22,492 nucleotides of DNA from Candidatus Woesearchaeota archaeon (GCA_016932755.1 JAFGCE010000027.1:1-22492), one strand, 5' to 3'. Shown: positions 6,991-14,292, numbered from the stretch's first letter. A program made the numbers and translations. The notes: generated by a model not told the origin, from the letters alone.

Positions 6991-7329
6991 TTACTTCATT
7001 TTTTCGGCAATTTCCTTGATGACTTTCTTGGATTCCCCTTCGCCGACTACAGCAACTGCAACTGTAGGAACGTTTATTCCTGCCACAGAGCCAAGCTCTT
7101 CCCTTGAATCAACAATTATGCAGGGAATTCCCTTTTCTTTTGCAAGAAGAGGTATGTGCATTGTAATCTCCGGAGGGTTTACGTCCTTTGCAACAGCAAC
7201 AAGCTTTGCAGTCCCTCTTTCAATAGCCTTTGTAACCTCGTTGGTTCCTTTCTTTATCTTTCCGCTGGTCTTTGCCAGCTCAATTGCCTCGAATGCTTTT
7301 TCAACAATTTCTTTTGATTGTTCAGCCAT
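6991..7329 (-). CDS. rpl7ae: Ribosomal protein L7Ae (eL8), kink-turn binding protein
   Basis: L7Ae binds kink-turns in 23S rRNA and, in archaea, is also a subunit of box C/D and H/ACA RNPs and of RNase P. The 112-residue protein has the diagnostic RNA-binding segment GTNEVTKAIERGTAKLVAVA (residues 28-47), the NPPEI turn (51-55), IPLLAKEKGIPC (59-70) and the specificity loop SVAGINVPTVAVAV (81-94). The ATG is preceded by AGGAGGA. It is the first gene of the cluster running to S10 and has a leader of roughly 100 bases with an unusual structured element, which suggests feedback control by its own product. Confidence 0.96.
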   Translation of the reverse strand: MAEQSKEIVEKAFEAIELAKTSGKIKKGTNEVTKAIERGTAKLVAVAKDVNPPEITMHIPLLAKEKGIPCIIVDSREELGSVAGINVPTVAVAVVGEGESKKVIKEIAEKMK

Positions 7330-7383
7330 TTTGATTCCTCCTACCGGCTTTTTATTAACTATTATTGAGATAACATAAACAGA

Positions 7384-7424
7384 AGTTACCTCATCTCGGG
7401 CTTTTCAGCCGTCATTAAGTCACT
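7384..7424 (-). promoter_or_regulatory. Structured leader of the L7Ae operon, possible kink-turn
   Basis: On the minus strand AGTGAC (7424-7419) can pair with GTAACT (7389-7384) with one G-A mismatch, and GGCT-GAAA-AGCC (7410-7399) forms a 4-bp stem capped by a GNRA tetraloop. Between them is an internal loop with TGA-C on one side and C-GA-GATGAG on the other. This allows tandem G-A pairs flanked by a C-C mismatch and an unpaired bulge, which is the layout of a kink-turn. L7Ae of other archaea is known to bind a kink-turn in its own mRNA leader. The fold was drawn by eye. Confidence 0.45.
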
Positions 7425-7449
7425 GGTAAGAATTAGGATTTTGGGTTCC

Positions 7450-7457
7450 TATTTAAA
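7450..7457 (-). promoter_or_regulatory. TATA box of the L7Ae operon
   Basis: The minus strand reads TTTAAATA, with a purine-rich CGAAAGC just upstream as a possible BRE. The predicted transcription start is near 7428, a few bases before the structured leader element, and gives a leader of about 100 bases. A weaker box (GTTAATAAAAAG) nearer the ATG would place the start inside the gene and is less likely. Confidence 0.6.
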
Positions 7458-7476
7458 GCTTTCGGAGAACGCGCCT

Positions 7477-8682
7477 TTAGTCAGGCTTCAGGAACCTGTT
7501 GAATAGGTTTATGTAATTATAAAGATGGGATGTTATGAGGAAATTTTTCTTTACATGCTCATGCCCTGCCCTGCCCAGCCTTTCCCTCATCTTCTCATTT
7601 TCAAGAATCATAAGTGCTTTTTTCACTCCATCTTTCCTGTTCCTGATTATAAATCCGGTCTTGTTGTTTTTTATCTGCAGGGGGATTCCGCCTACATCAG
7701 TCCCTAGGACAGGGGTGTTCTTCCACAGGGCTTCTGAAACAGTAAGCGCAAAACCTTCTTTTATAGAATTCTGGAATACGCAGGCAGAAGCAGTCTGGAG
7801 TGCGTTTACAAGAAGGTCATTTTTTTCTGTTATTATTGTCAAATCCTTCAGCTCCTCGCTCTTCTGTTTTATCTGGTGATAAATTATAGGCCCCTGCGGG
7901 TCGTCTCCTGCCATGTCTCCCATAAGGACAAGCTGACAGTCATGCTTCTCTTTTATTTTTTGGTACATCCTTACAACGCCGAGGTGGTCTTTCCATGGGT
8001 CAAACCTTGATATCTGGCAAAGAATTGGCTTGTCAGGGTCTATCCCTTTTTTTGAGAGAAGCCTTTTTGCCTTTGCAAGGTCCAGTTTCTTGTTTTTTTG
8101 GGACAAAGGGTCAATGCTGGGGGGGATTATGCTTTGGGGCCTTCTCAAATATTTTATCCTGAACTTTCTTGATGATATAATCACTCCGTCATATTTTTTT
8201 ATTAAAGGCAGGAGGTATCCGAGCACATCCATGTTCGGGGATGAGATGTCTATATGGCATCTCCAAATCCATTTTGCTTTTTTTTCATAGCCCTTTATCA
8301 TGCCGAGAGGCTGGGGGTCATGTATAACCACAAGGTCGTGTTCGCCGAGATGGTTAATCATAGAGTTTCTTTCGCAGTATTCCTCGTATATCCTCTTTCT
8401 TGAGTTAGTCATCCTCCACTTGTTTCCCTGGAGTGCATTGTGCATCCCTTTTGTCACTTTAAAGAATGAGTGGCTTCCAAGGATAACCCTCCATCCTGTT
8501 GTTATCCCAACATCGTTCATCAGAAAAACAAGATTGTTTAGTATTTCGGCAACCCCCCCGCCGGTAGAAGTGGCATTTACATGAACAACATGCTTTCCTT
8601 CAAGGGGTTCTGCCTTTTCCCTTATCTGCTCTACAGCTTCGCTGCCTATAATTTTCCTGTAATGGCTTAGCTTAGGAATCAT
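7477..8682 (-). CDS. treT: TreT-like trehalose glycosyltransferring synthase (GT4)
   Basis: A 401-residue GT-B fold glycosyltransferase of family GT4. The TreT signature is clear: HVNATSTGGGVAEILNNL (34-51), a glycine-rich donor loop; VVIHDPQPLG (118-127); and IWRCHIDISSPN (139-150). The C-terminal half has QISRFDPWKD (223-232), the donor-binding E309-x7-E317 in KEGFALTVSEALW and VGGIPLQI. TreT makes trehalose from NDP-glucose and glucose in one reversible step, as in Thermococcales. The start lies 10 bases after the stop of the upstream GT4-HAD gene, so they form one operon. Length and motifs look intact. Other GT4 acceptors cannot be excluded by sequence alone. Confidence 0.85.
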   Translation of the reverse strand: MIPKLSHYRKIIGSEAVEQIREKAEPLEGKHVVHVNATSTGGGVAEILNNLVFLMNDVGITTGWRVILGSHSFFKVTKGMHNALQGNKWRMTNSRKRIYEEYCERNSMINHLGEHDLVVIHDPQPLGMIKGYEKKAKWIWRCHIDISSPNMDVLGYLLPLIKKYDGVIISSRKFRIKYLRRPQSIIPPSIDPLSQKNKKLDLAKAKRLLSKKGIDPDKPILCQISRFDPWKDHLGVVRMYQKIKEKHDCQLVLMGDMAGDDPQGPIIYHQIKQKSEELKDLTIITEKNDLLVNALQTASACVFQNSIKEGFALTVSEALWKNTPVLGTDVGGIPLQIKNNKTGFIIRNRKDGVKKALMILENEKMRERLGRAGHEHVKKNFLITSHLYNYINLFNRFLKPD

Positions 8683-8692
8683 TTAATGCAAT

Positions 8693-10663
8693 CTACATCT
8701 TCAGCTTTTTAATTATTTCCCTTATCCCTTCTGTTGACGGATTTTTTGTAACCTGATTTGAGAGCTTTTTTAGTTTTTCATGGGCGTTTGCAAGTGCAAT
8801 CTTGAATCCGGGGTTAAGGAACATGTCAACATCATTCTCTCCGTCGCCCACAACTATAGTGTCGTCGAGGTTGATATTAAGATACTGGAGCGCGAGCCTT
8901 ATGCCAAGCCCTTTGTCAACCCCTCTTGGGAGAGTCATTATCTCGTTTACATTACGCACAAAATGAACCAGTGTTGCAAGCTTGCCGAGCTTTTCCTTTA
9001 TCAGCCCCTCATCCCCTATCCGGTTGCTGGTTATAACCTTTCCTACTACAGTGCCGGGAAGGTTAAGGTTTCTTATTATTTTCTTGGCTTTTTTCATTGC
9101 ATAAGTATTTATGGTGATTGTCTTTCTTGTTGAAGGGAAGTATATCACAGCGCCGTTTTCGCAGACAACAGCCCTCCATATTTTGAATGCATAGCACAAT
9201 CTTTTGACATAATGTATTGTTCTTCCTGTAGCCAGGAACAAATCAATTCCGGTGTTCTTCATCTCTTTAAGAAGCTCTGTGTCATAATCAGCAGGATCAA
9301 AATCCACTTTTGCGGGGCCGTCTGTTATTGTCCTGTCAAGATCTGTTATGATCCCCTTGACTTCATTTATGTCAAAGTACTCAATCTTGTGGAACTCGTC
9401 TTTCATTTTCATTACGCTGTTGTATAGCATAAGATGCTTCTCTATTCCAACACTAATCTGGAAATTTTTCTCAACAATCTTAAGGGAATTTGAAGCCATC
9501 TTCTTCCTCAGCTTGTCGTCAGTCAGGATTTTGATGAAGCTTTCTGCAGTGGCTTTAATGTCTCCAACATTAACAAGAAAGCCGTTAACCCCGTCTTTCA
9601 CCTGGATGGGTATCCCTCCCACCCTTGTTCCGACAATTGGGTTTCCGCAAGCCATTCCTTCTGTTATTGCAAGGCCGAACCCTTCGTTCTTTGAGCATAA
9701 TGCAACAACATCCGATGCATTGTATATCTCCGGAATAACATCATAGTCTATGTTTCCTGTAAAAATGACTTTTTTCTCAACTCCCATATCCTTTATGAGC
9801 TGTTTTATCTGTTTTGCAAGTGCAGCCCTTGATTTTGAGAGCTTGTTGCTCAGTGATTCTGCGCCCACAAAAACAAGCCTTGCATTTGGCACTTTTTCAA
9901 GAACTTTCGGAAGCGCCCTTACAAGCTGTTCATGCCCTGATTTTGGGTCAACCCTTTGAACGCATAATATTACTTTTGAATCTTTTGGGATGCCGTATTT
10001 TTCCTTTACACCTCCCTTGTTAATATCCATAACCCTGAACAAGTTTGTGTTTGCTATTGGGTGTATAAGCTCTGTTTTTTCCCGCGGAAGCCCTGCCTTC
10101 ACAGCAGCCTCTATGTATTCCTGTGATGAAAAAACAACCTTGTCATATTCTTTAAGGTGTTTTACAAGGAATCTTGCGAGATGAGGTGACATGTCTTCAA
10201 TAAAAGGAATATGCCACGTGAGAATGCATGGGGCTCCTCGTGGAACATACCTGTATGCAAAAAGAAGCTGGAAATCATGGATATGGACTATGTCTGCAGG
10301 GTCCTGTTCAAGAAGTTCCCTTAATTCCTCACCAAAATACTCATTTATTGTATTGAATGCCTCATATCCCTCCATTTCTGCAGGGAGTTTTGTGAATGCT
10401 GCTTTTTTATAGTGGCACTCGGTATAGACCGCTTCCTTGAACTTGCTGTACTGCTCCATCAATTTTTTGTCAATCGGCTCTCTCGGAACCCGGTGTATTT
10501 CCACCCCTTTTATCTCTGCTTCAGATTCCTCGCCAGAAGGCCTTAGGTGTACCTCCACTACCTCATTCCCTGTCTTAACCATTTCCTTGGCAAGGTTAAG
10601 AAGATATGTAGACACTCCGCCAATGTGTGGATAAAAAGATTGACTAGCGTAGTAAATTTTCAT
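8693..10663 (-). CDS. GT4 glycosyltransferase fused to a HAD phosphatase, 656 aa
   Basis: Two enzymes in one chain. Residues 1-425 are a GT-B glycosyltransferase of family GT4: an IGGVSTYLLNLA donor loop (14-25), HIHDFQ (127-132), LCVQRVDPKSGHEQL (233-247) and E327-x7-E335 in NEGFGLAITEGMACG. Residues of about 435-656 are a HAD phosphatase of the Cof/SPP type: motif I DLDRT with nucleophile D441 and acid/base D443, LATGR (motif II, T479), K584 (motif III) and GDGENDVDMF (606-615, motif IV). The same pairing occurs in sucrose-phosphate synthase/phosphatase, where the first domain makes a sugar phosphate that the second dephosphorylates. The acceptor is not readable here. Transcription from a TATA box at 10698-10709 gives a leader of about 14 bases without a clear ribosome-binding site. 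Next gene: TreT. Confidence 0.85.
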   Translation of the reverse strand: MKIYYASQSFYPHIGGVSTYLLNLAKEMVKTGNEVVEVHLRPSGEESEAEIKGVEIHRVPREPIDKKLMEQYSKFKEAVYTECHYKKAAFTKLPAEMEGYEAFNTINEYFGEELRELLEQDPADIVHIHDFQLLFAYRYVPRGAPCILTWHIPFIEDMSPHLARFLVKHLKEYDKVVFSSQEYIEAAVKAGLPREKTELIHPIANTNLFRVMDINKGGVKEKYGIPKDSKVILCVQRVDPKSGHEQLVRALPKVLEKVPNARLVFVGAESLSNKLSKSRAALAKQIKQLIKDMGVEKKVIFTGNIDYDVIPEIYNASDVVALCSKNEGFGLAITEGMACGNPIVGTRVGGIPIQVKDGVNGFLVNVGDIKATAESFIKILTDDKLRKKMASNSLKIVEKNFQISVGIEKHLMLYNSVMKMKDEFHKIEYFDINEVKGIITDLDRTITDGPAKVDFDPADYDTELLKEMKNTGIDLFLATGRTIHYVKRLCYAFKIWRAVVCENGAVIYFPSTRKTITINTYAMKKAKKIIRNLNLPGTVVGKVITSNRIGDEGLIKEKLGKLATLVHFVRNVNEIMTLPRGVDKGLGIRLALQYLNINLDDTIVVGDGENDVDMFLNPGFKIALANAHEKLKKLSNQVTKNPSTEGIREIIKKLKM

Positions 10664-10697
10664 TGTTAAACGCTGTTAAAAGTAACATACAACTCCT

Positions 10698-10709
10698 ATT
10701 TATATTTAA
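10698..10709 (-). promoter_or_regulatory. TATA box of the sugar operon
   Basis: The minus strand contains TTAAATATAAATA, about 35-45 bases before the ATG at 10663. This predicts transcription starting near 10677 and a leader of only about 14 bases. Confidence 0.6.
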
Positions 10710-10723
10710 CTTAATTTGACTAA

Positions 10724-10734
10724 GCTTTTTAAGC
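10724..10734 (+). promoter_or_regulatory. TATA-like box of the orphan gene
   Basis: GCTTTTTAAGC is centred about 26 bases before the ATG at 10756 and no ribosome-binding site is present, so the mRNA is probably leaderless. It shares a 92-base divergent region with the sugar operon promoter. Confidence 0.45.
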
Positions 10735-10755
10735 AGCAGCATTTTCCTGTTTTTT

Positions 10756-11178
10756 ATGGCAAGCATGTATCATCTTTGCAGGAACATAGTCTCAGACAGG
10801 ACTCAAGGAGAGTTCAATGAGGCATTATCGTACAGGGAAGCGCTTCTTACTGACTATCTTTTTGCGACCGTGCTTCCTGCGCTTCATGAGGGAGGGGAGC
10901 TTGAGGGAATTGTTTCAGTTTTGGAGCTTGACAGAACATTTGCAGCATTTGTAGCCCTCCCCCAGGAATTAAGGAAGAAGCCGGCGCCAAAATTCAGCAG
11001 GAAAAACGAGGCAATGTTCTATTATTACTTCCCTGAGCTTAATGTGAATTATGCCTGGGAAAACGAGCACGGCATTTTCAGGGCAAAAGTCGTGATGCAC
11101 TGTAGAAGGCACGGCGATGTCACCAAAGCACTGTCAATTTTTGATTCTTTGGCATACATAATTGGAGGCTATAGGTAG
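10756..11178 (+). CDS. Hypothetical protein, 140 aa, orphan
   Basis: I do not recognise this family. The protein looks soluble and mainly helical, without signal peptide or membrane segments: a helical block in residues 1-70 (FNEALSYREALLTDYLFATV), a basic linker LRKKPAPKFSRKNE (about 72-85), an aromatic stretch MFYYYFPELNVNYAWEN and a final helical segment with CRRHGDVTKALSIFDSL. The start is supported by a TATA-like box at leaderless distance. The stop TAG (11176-11178) directly abuts the stop of the converging cis-prenyltransferase-like gene, forming TAGCTA. No function is suggested by neighbours. Confidence 0.65.
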   Translation: MASMYHLCRNIVSDRTQGEFNEALSYREALLTDYLFATVLPALHEGGELEGIVSVLELDRTFAAFVALPQELRKKPAPKFSRKNEAMFYYYFPELNVNYAWENEHGIFRAKVVMHCRRHGDVTKALSIFDSLAYIIGGYR

Positions 11179-11895
11179 CTATTTCTGGAAAAACTCAAGC
11201 GCCTTCAGGAATTCAAGCTTTCCGAAGTCAGGCCATGGCTTGTTTGAGAAATAAATCTTTGAATTTACCGAGTCCCACAACAGGAATCCGTCAATTTTTC
11301 TGCTTGTCCCTGTTTTTATTATCAGTTCAGGCGGCAGGAAATAGCTTGCATATATGTTCTCCTTGATGTCTGACTTGCTTATGCTTTCAGGGTCCAGCCT
11401 GCCTGATTTAACCTGCCTTGCTATGAGCCTTGCAGCATCCACAATCTCTTCCTGCCCGTCATAATTTATGCACAGGTTAAGGAAGAACTTGTCATAATCC
11501 TTTGTGTCCTGTATTGTCTCCTTTATCGGCTCAACAAGCCTTCCAGGCAGGTCATACCATTTGCCAAGGACTGAAACCTTGATTTGATTTTCCTTTACAA
11601 AATCCCATTTTTTCAGGTCTTCAAAAAAATCAACAAGCCCGTCCACAACACTGATAATCTCAGATTCGTCCTTTAATGAGCTTGGAAATATGTAGAATGT
11701 GAACAAGGGGATTCCAAGCTTGACGCATGTCCTTATGATGTTCTTTACATTGAAGAACTTCTGCCTTGTTATCTCTTCGTAAGGGATGTTGTTCTTGGCA
11801 GAAAACTCCCTGCACCCCTCCACACTTAAGGCAACATGATGAGGCAGATTGTGCCTGTCTATCTTTGTCTCTTTCAGCAGTTCTTTTATTACCAT
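11179..11895 (-). CDS. Divergent cis-prenyltransferase (UppS/DHDDS family) homologue
   Basis: The family makes long polyprenyl diphosphates for glycan carriers by adding isopentenyl units. Across 238 aa the fold signature is visible: PHHVALSVEGCREFSAK (18-34), a helix then GIPLFTFYIFPSS (61-73), LNLCINYDGQEEIVDAA (139-155), PPELIIKTG (188-196), KIDGFLLWDS (200-209) and IYFSNKPWPDFGK (214-226). Several catalytic positions differ from typical enzymes: the diphosphate/Mg-binding Asp of MDGN is E26, the RTGG arginine is K194, the following arginine is K200, and the Mg-binding Glu before LYF is K213. It ends at FQK with no RxG-type tail. It may be a substrate-shifted enzyme or a non-catalytic subunit like eukaryotic NgBR. 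TATA box at 11924-11932; very short leader. Confidence 0.8.
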   Translation of the reverse strand: MVIKELLKETKIDRHNLPHHVALSVEGCREFSAKNNIPYEEITRQKFFNVKNIIRTCVKLGIPLFTFYIFPSSLKDESEIISVVDGLVDFFEDLKKWDFVKENQIKVSVLGKWYDLPGRLVEPIKETIQDTKDYDKFFLNLCINYDGQEEIVDAARLIARQVKSGRLDPESISKSDIKENIYASYFLPPELIIKTGTSRKIDGFLLWDSVNSKIYFSNKPWPDFGKLEFLKALEFFQK

Positions 11896-11923
11896 TTCCT
11901 AGTTATTAATATGGGCTGTCGAC

Positions 11924-11932
11924 TATATAAAT
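11924..11932 (-). promoter_or_regulatory. TATA box of the cis-prenyltransferase-like gene
   Basis: The minus strand reads TTTATATAG about 30 bases before the ATG at 11895. The predicted leader is about 7 bases. Confidence 0.55.
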
Positions 11933-11952
11933 TTTTTGCTGATTTCCAAAAA

Positions 11953-11960
11953 TTTATAAA
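11953..11960 (+). promoter_or_regulatory. TATA box of the prepilin peptidase gene
   Basis: TTTATAAA is centred only about 10 bases before the first ATG (11966) but about 28 bases before the second in-frame ATG (11984). This favours a leaderless message starting at the second codon. Confidence 0.55.
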
Positions 11961-11965
11961 CAGAA

Positions 11966-12841
11966 ATGACGATTTTCCAGCTGATGATAGATATTATCCT
12001 TATTTCACTGGTTTTTCTTATACTTGCTGTAGGAACAGTTACAGACTTCAAGACAAGGGAGGTTCCCGACTGGGTTAATTATTCAGCTATTTTTGCAGGT
12101 CTTGGGATAAGGCTTGCTTATTCTGTTTCAACATTTGAATGGAGCTATATAATAGAAGGGGTTTTGGGATTTGCAGTATTCCTTGCTCTTGCCCTGATGA
12201 TGTTTTACCTGGGGCAGTGGGGAGGAGGCGACAGCAAGATGCTTATGGGAATCGGGGCTTTAATAGGGCTTCAGTTCAGGCCAGACCATCTCTTTGTTGC
12301 ATTTTTTGTGAACATGCTCATTGCAGGAGCTGTTTACGGCATCCTTTGGGGAATAATCCTTGCTGTTAAGCACAAAAGCAAGTTTGTGCCTTTTGTAAGG
12401 AAAACAGTAAGGACAAAAGGCTATAAGCTGGCAAAAAAAGTGCTTTTTGTGATGGTTGCGCTGCTTTTGATAAGCTCATTCCTTGTTGATGTTTATACTG
12501 CAATTTTCCTTGTCACATCCGCGCTTGTGCTTTTCATAATGTTTTATTCGTGGCTTCTGCTGACCGCTGTCGAGAAAACATCGCTTGTGAAATTTGTGCC
12601 TGTTGAAAAGCTGACAGAAGGCGACTGGATTGTGAAGGATGTTGTTGTTGAGGGAAAAAGAATAACAGGGCCCAAGGATTTGGGCATAAGCAGGGAGCAG
12701 ATAAAAAAACTGCTCAAGCTGAGGCAGGAAGGAAAAATAAGGCAGGTCTTGGTAAAAGAAGGAATGCCTTTTGTGCCTGTTTTCTTTATAGCAATGATAA
12801 TCTCTGTTATTTGGGGGAATCTTGTACTGCTGTTTGTCTAA
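11966..12841 (+). CDS. A24 family type IV prepilin/pre-archaellin peptidase
   Basis: A membrane aspartyl protease that removes class III signal peptides from pilins and archaellins. The two catalytic aspartates are visible: D27 in GTVTDFKTREVPDWV and D89 in WGGGDSKM, the GxGD motif. About seven to eight hydrophobic segments run through 291 aa (for example 8-23, 63-82, 108-132, 160-178, 180-198 and 270-290). A cytosolic insert of about 60 residues before the last segment (VPVEKLTEGDWIVKDVVVEG to IRQVLVKEG) is like that of the EppA/FlaK-type archaeal enzymes. The start may be M7 (11984), since the TATA box at 11953-11960 fits a leaderless start there. A pilin-like substrate is encoded 1.5 kb away. 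The stop overlaps the stop of the converging HIT gene. Confidence 0.93.
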   Translation: MTIFQLMIDIILISLVFLILAVGTVTDFKTREVPDWVNYSAIFAGLGIRLAYSVSTFEWSYIIEGVLGFAVFLALALMMFYLGQWGGGDSKMLMGIGALIGLQFRPDHLFVAFFVNMLIAGAVYGILWGIILAVKHKSKFVPFVRKTVRTKGYKLAKKVLFVMVALLLISSFLVDVYTAIFLVTSALVLFIMFYSWLLLTAVEKTSLVKFVPVEKLTEGDWIVKDVVVEGKRITGPKDLGISREQIKKLLKLRQEGKIRQVLVKEGMPFVPVFFIAMIISVIWGNLVLLFV

Positions 12842-13368
12842 GGAATCCTGTCAAGCTGTTTTATGAGATAGTTTTCCTCGTCTCCTTCAGGCTCCTTTAT
12901 CTTCTCGACTTTCGTGTCCATCTCAACAGGCTCAGCAGGCTTTTCCTCAAAAGCACCTATGTTTTTTGCAGCCTCCTTCAGCTTCAGCTCTATTGTTGAC
13001 ATTTCCTCTTCAGAAAGGTGCTTTGGCTGCCATGTGAAATCAATGCCGTCTCCCTCCCTTCTTGGTATGACATGAATCATAAGGTGGGAATGGTTTTGCC
13101 CTGCTGCAACTCCGTTCTGGAGTATTATGTTTGTTCCGTGGGCGCCGAGGCTTTCAAACACAGCAGTTGAAATCTTGTTCACTTTTTCAAAAATCTCAGA
13201 AATCTCATAGTCAGCAAGCTGCTCTATTATCATGACGTGCTTTTTTGGAAGCACAAGCAAATGCCCGAATGTCGCGGGCTGCATTGAATGCATAACAAAG
13301 ATTTGGCTGTCTTCGTAAACCTTGTTCATCTTCCCCTTCATCAGCGTACAGAACTCGCACTCAGTCAT
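12838..13368 (-). CDS. HIT-fold protein with Met at the nucleophile position (second of a pair)
   Basis: HIT proteins are nucleotide hydrolases/transferases. This 176-residue member has an N-terminal CEFC (residues 4-7) like Hint proteins, FGHLLVLPKKH (34-44), NGVAAGQ (85-91) and the family motif region HLMIHVIPR (95-103). Lined up with the standard HxHxHxx motif, the middle residue, which should be the nucleophilic His, is M97, while H95 and H99 remain. The C-terminus (about 125-176) is an acidic/charged tail. The ATG overlaps the stop of the upstream HIT gene (ATGA), so both are translated together. It may bind a nucleotide without hydrolysing it, or use other chemistry; function is unknown. 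Confidence 0.85.
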   Translation of the reverse strand: MTECEFCTLMKGKMNKVYEDSQIFVMHSMQPATFGHLLVLPKKHVMIIEQLADYEISEIFEKVNKISTAVFESLGAHGTNIILQNGVAAGQNHSHLMIHVIPRREGDGIDFTWQPKHLSEEEMSTIELKLKEAAKNIGAFEEKPAEPVEMDTKVEKIKEPEGDEENYLIKQLDRIP

Positions 13369-14270
13369 CCTGCACCTCCTGTAAGAAGGCTGCTGATATC
13401 ATCAAGTGTTATCCCCTCTTCACCTTGAGGTTCCTGTTTCTCTCCAGCCTTTTCTTTTTTCTTTGCTGTTTTTTTCCCGGATTCCTGTTTCTTTTTTGCA
13501 GGCTTCTTCTTTTCTTCCTCTTCTGTTTTCAGCTTTGTGCAGCTGCAGGGAAGCTTGCCAATTTTTCCCATCTCTTCATGGTTTCTGTAAATCCTGCTGT
13601 CTTCGGGTATTTTCTGGGCAAAAGGGCACTCGTTCTTGTGGAATCTTCTTGCTTTTGCGCTTGTTATGAACTTCTCTTCTTCAGGAGCAGGCTCTTCTTT
13701 TTCAGCCTTATGAGCGTCCTCTTTTTCTTCAGCTTTTTTTCCGGGCTCTTCTTCAATTCCTTTTCCAAGCGCCTTTGCAATGGCGGGCTTAAGCCTTTCA
13801 ATAACCTTCTTTGTGTCTGCCTTGCTTATGCTCTTCTCAGGTATTCCCAGGTTTACATTGTCCCCCTCTTTTCTGGGGATTATATGAATCATAAAATGCT
13901 GGGCTTTTTGCCCTGCCGCAACTCCGTTTGCGATAAATATGTTTGTTCCCTGCGCTTCAAGCGCCTTGAGCGATGCATGGGCAAGCGCTTTTGCCATCTT
14001 GAAAAGGTGCGAAAGCTCTTCAGCAGGAATCAGCGGCATTATGCTGTAATGCTCGTTTGGCAGGAGAAGTATGTGCCCCGGGTTTGCAGGGTTAATGTCA
14101 AGGATTGCTGTGCACTTATCGTCTGAGTAAATCTTTTTTGAGGCAACTTTGCCTGATATTATCTGGCAGAAGATGCACTGCTTTTTCTGGAACTCTTTCA
14201 GCTCCTCAGGAGACATATTCTTCAGCTTTTCCTGCATTGCCTGAGCCTGCTCCTGGGTTAGTTGAACCAT
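13365..14270 (-). CDS. HIT-fold protein with Met at the nucleophile position and extra Zn-like module (first of a pair)
   Basis: This 301-residue paralogue of the next gene has a 30-residue helical lead (LTQEQAQAMQEKLKNMSPEE), then CIFC (32-35), NPGHILLLPNEH (63-74), NGVAAGQ (115-121) and HFMIHIIPR (125-133). As in its partner, the middle His of HxHxHxx is Met (M127), with H125 and H129 kept. A charged linker (about 171-200) leads to a small cysteine module, RRFHKNECPF (208-217) to PCSC (241-244), with H211, C215, C242 and C244, resembling the Ada/nuclease-tail zinc-type motif. A Lys/Glu-rich repetitive tail (KKPAKKKQESGKKTAKKKEK) and ITLDDISSLLTGGAG end the protein. A TATA-like box at 14293-14301 predicts a leaderless mRNA. 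Confidence 0.85.
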   Translation of the reverse strand: MVQLTQEQAQAMQEKLKNMSPEELKEFQKKQCIFCQIISGKVASKKIYSDDKCTAILDINPANPGHILLLPNEHYSIMPLIPAEELSHLFKMAKALAHASLKALEAQGTNIFIANGVAAGQKAQHFMIHIIPRKEGDNVNLGIPEKSISKADTKKVIERLKPAIAKALGKGIEEEPGKKAEEKEDAHKAEKEEPAPEEEKFITSAKARRFHKNECPFAQKIPEDSRIYRNHEEMGKIGKLPCSCTKLKTEEEEKKKPAKKKQESGKKTAKKKEKAGEKQEPQGEEGITLDDISSLLTGGAG

Positions 14271-14292
14271 GCTTTGTTTTTATTGAAGATGA

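Noticed and set aside
7384..7424. Box C/D guide RNA (ATGACGG, CTGA, AGATGAG boxes)
   Set aside because: The boxes match the consensus poorly and spacing is wrong for two guides; a leader kink-turn fits the position better.
13425..14126. A 233-codon plus-strand frame rich in Phe, Leu and Ser that looks like membrane segments
   Set aside because: It is the reverse reading of the Lys/Glu-rich tail and HIT domain of the minus-strand gene.
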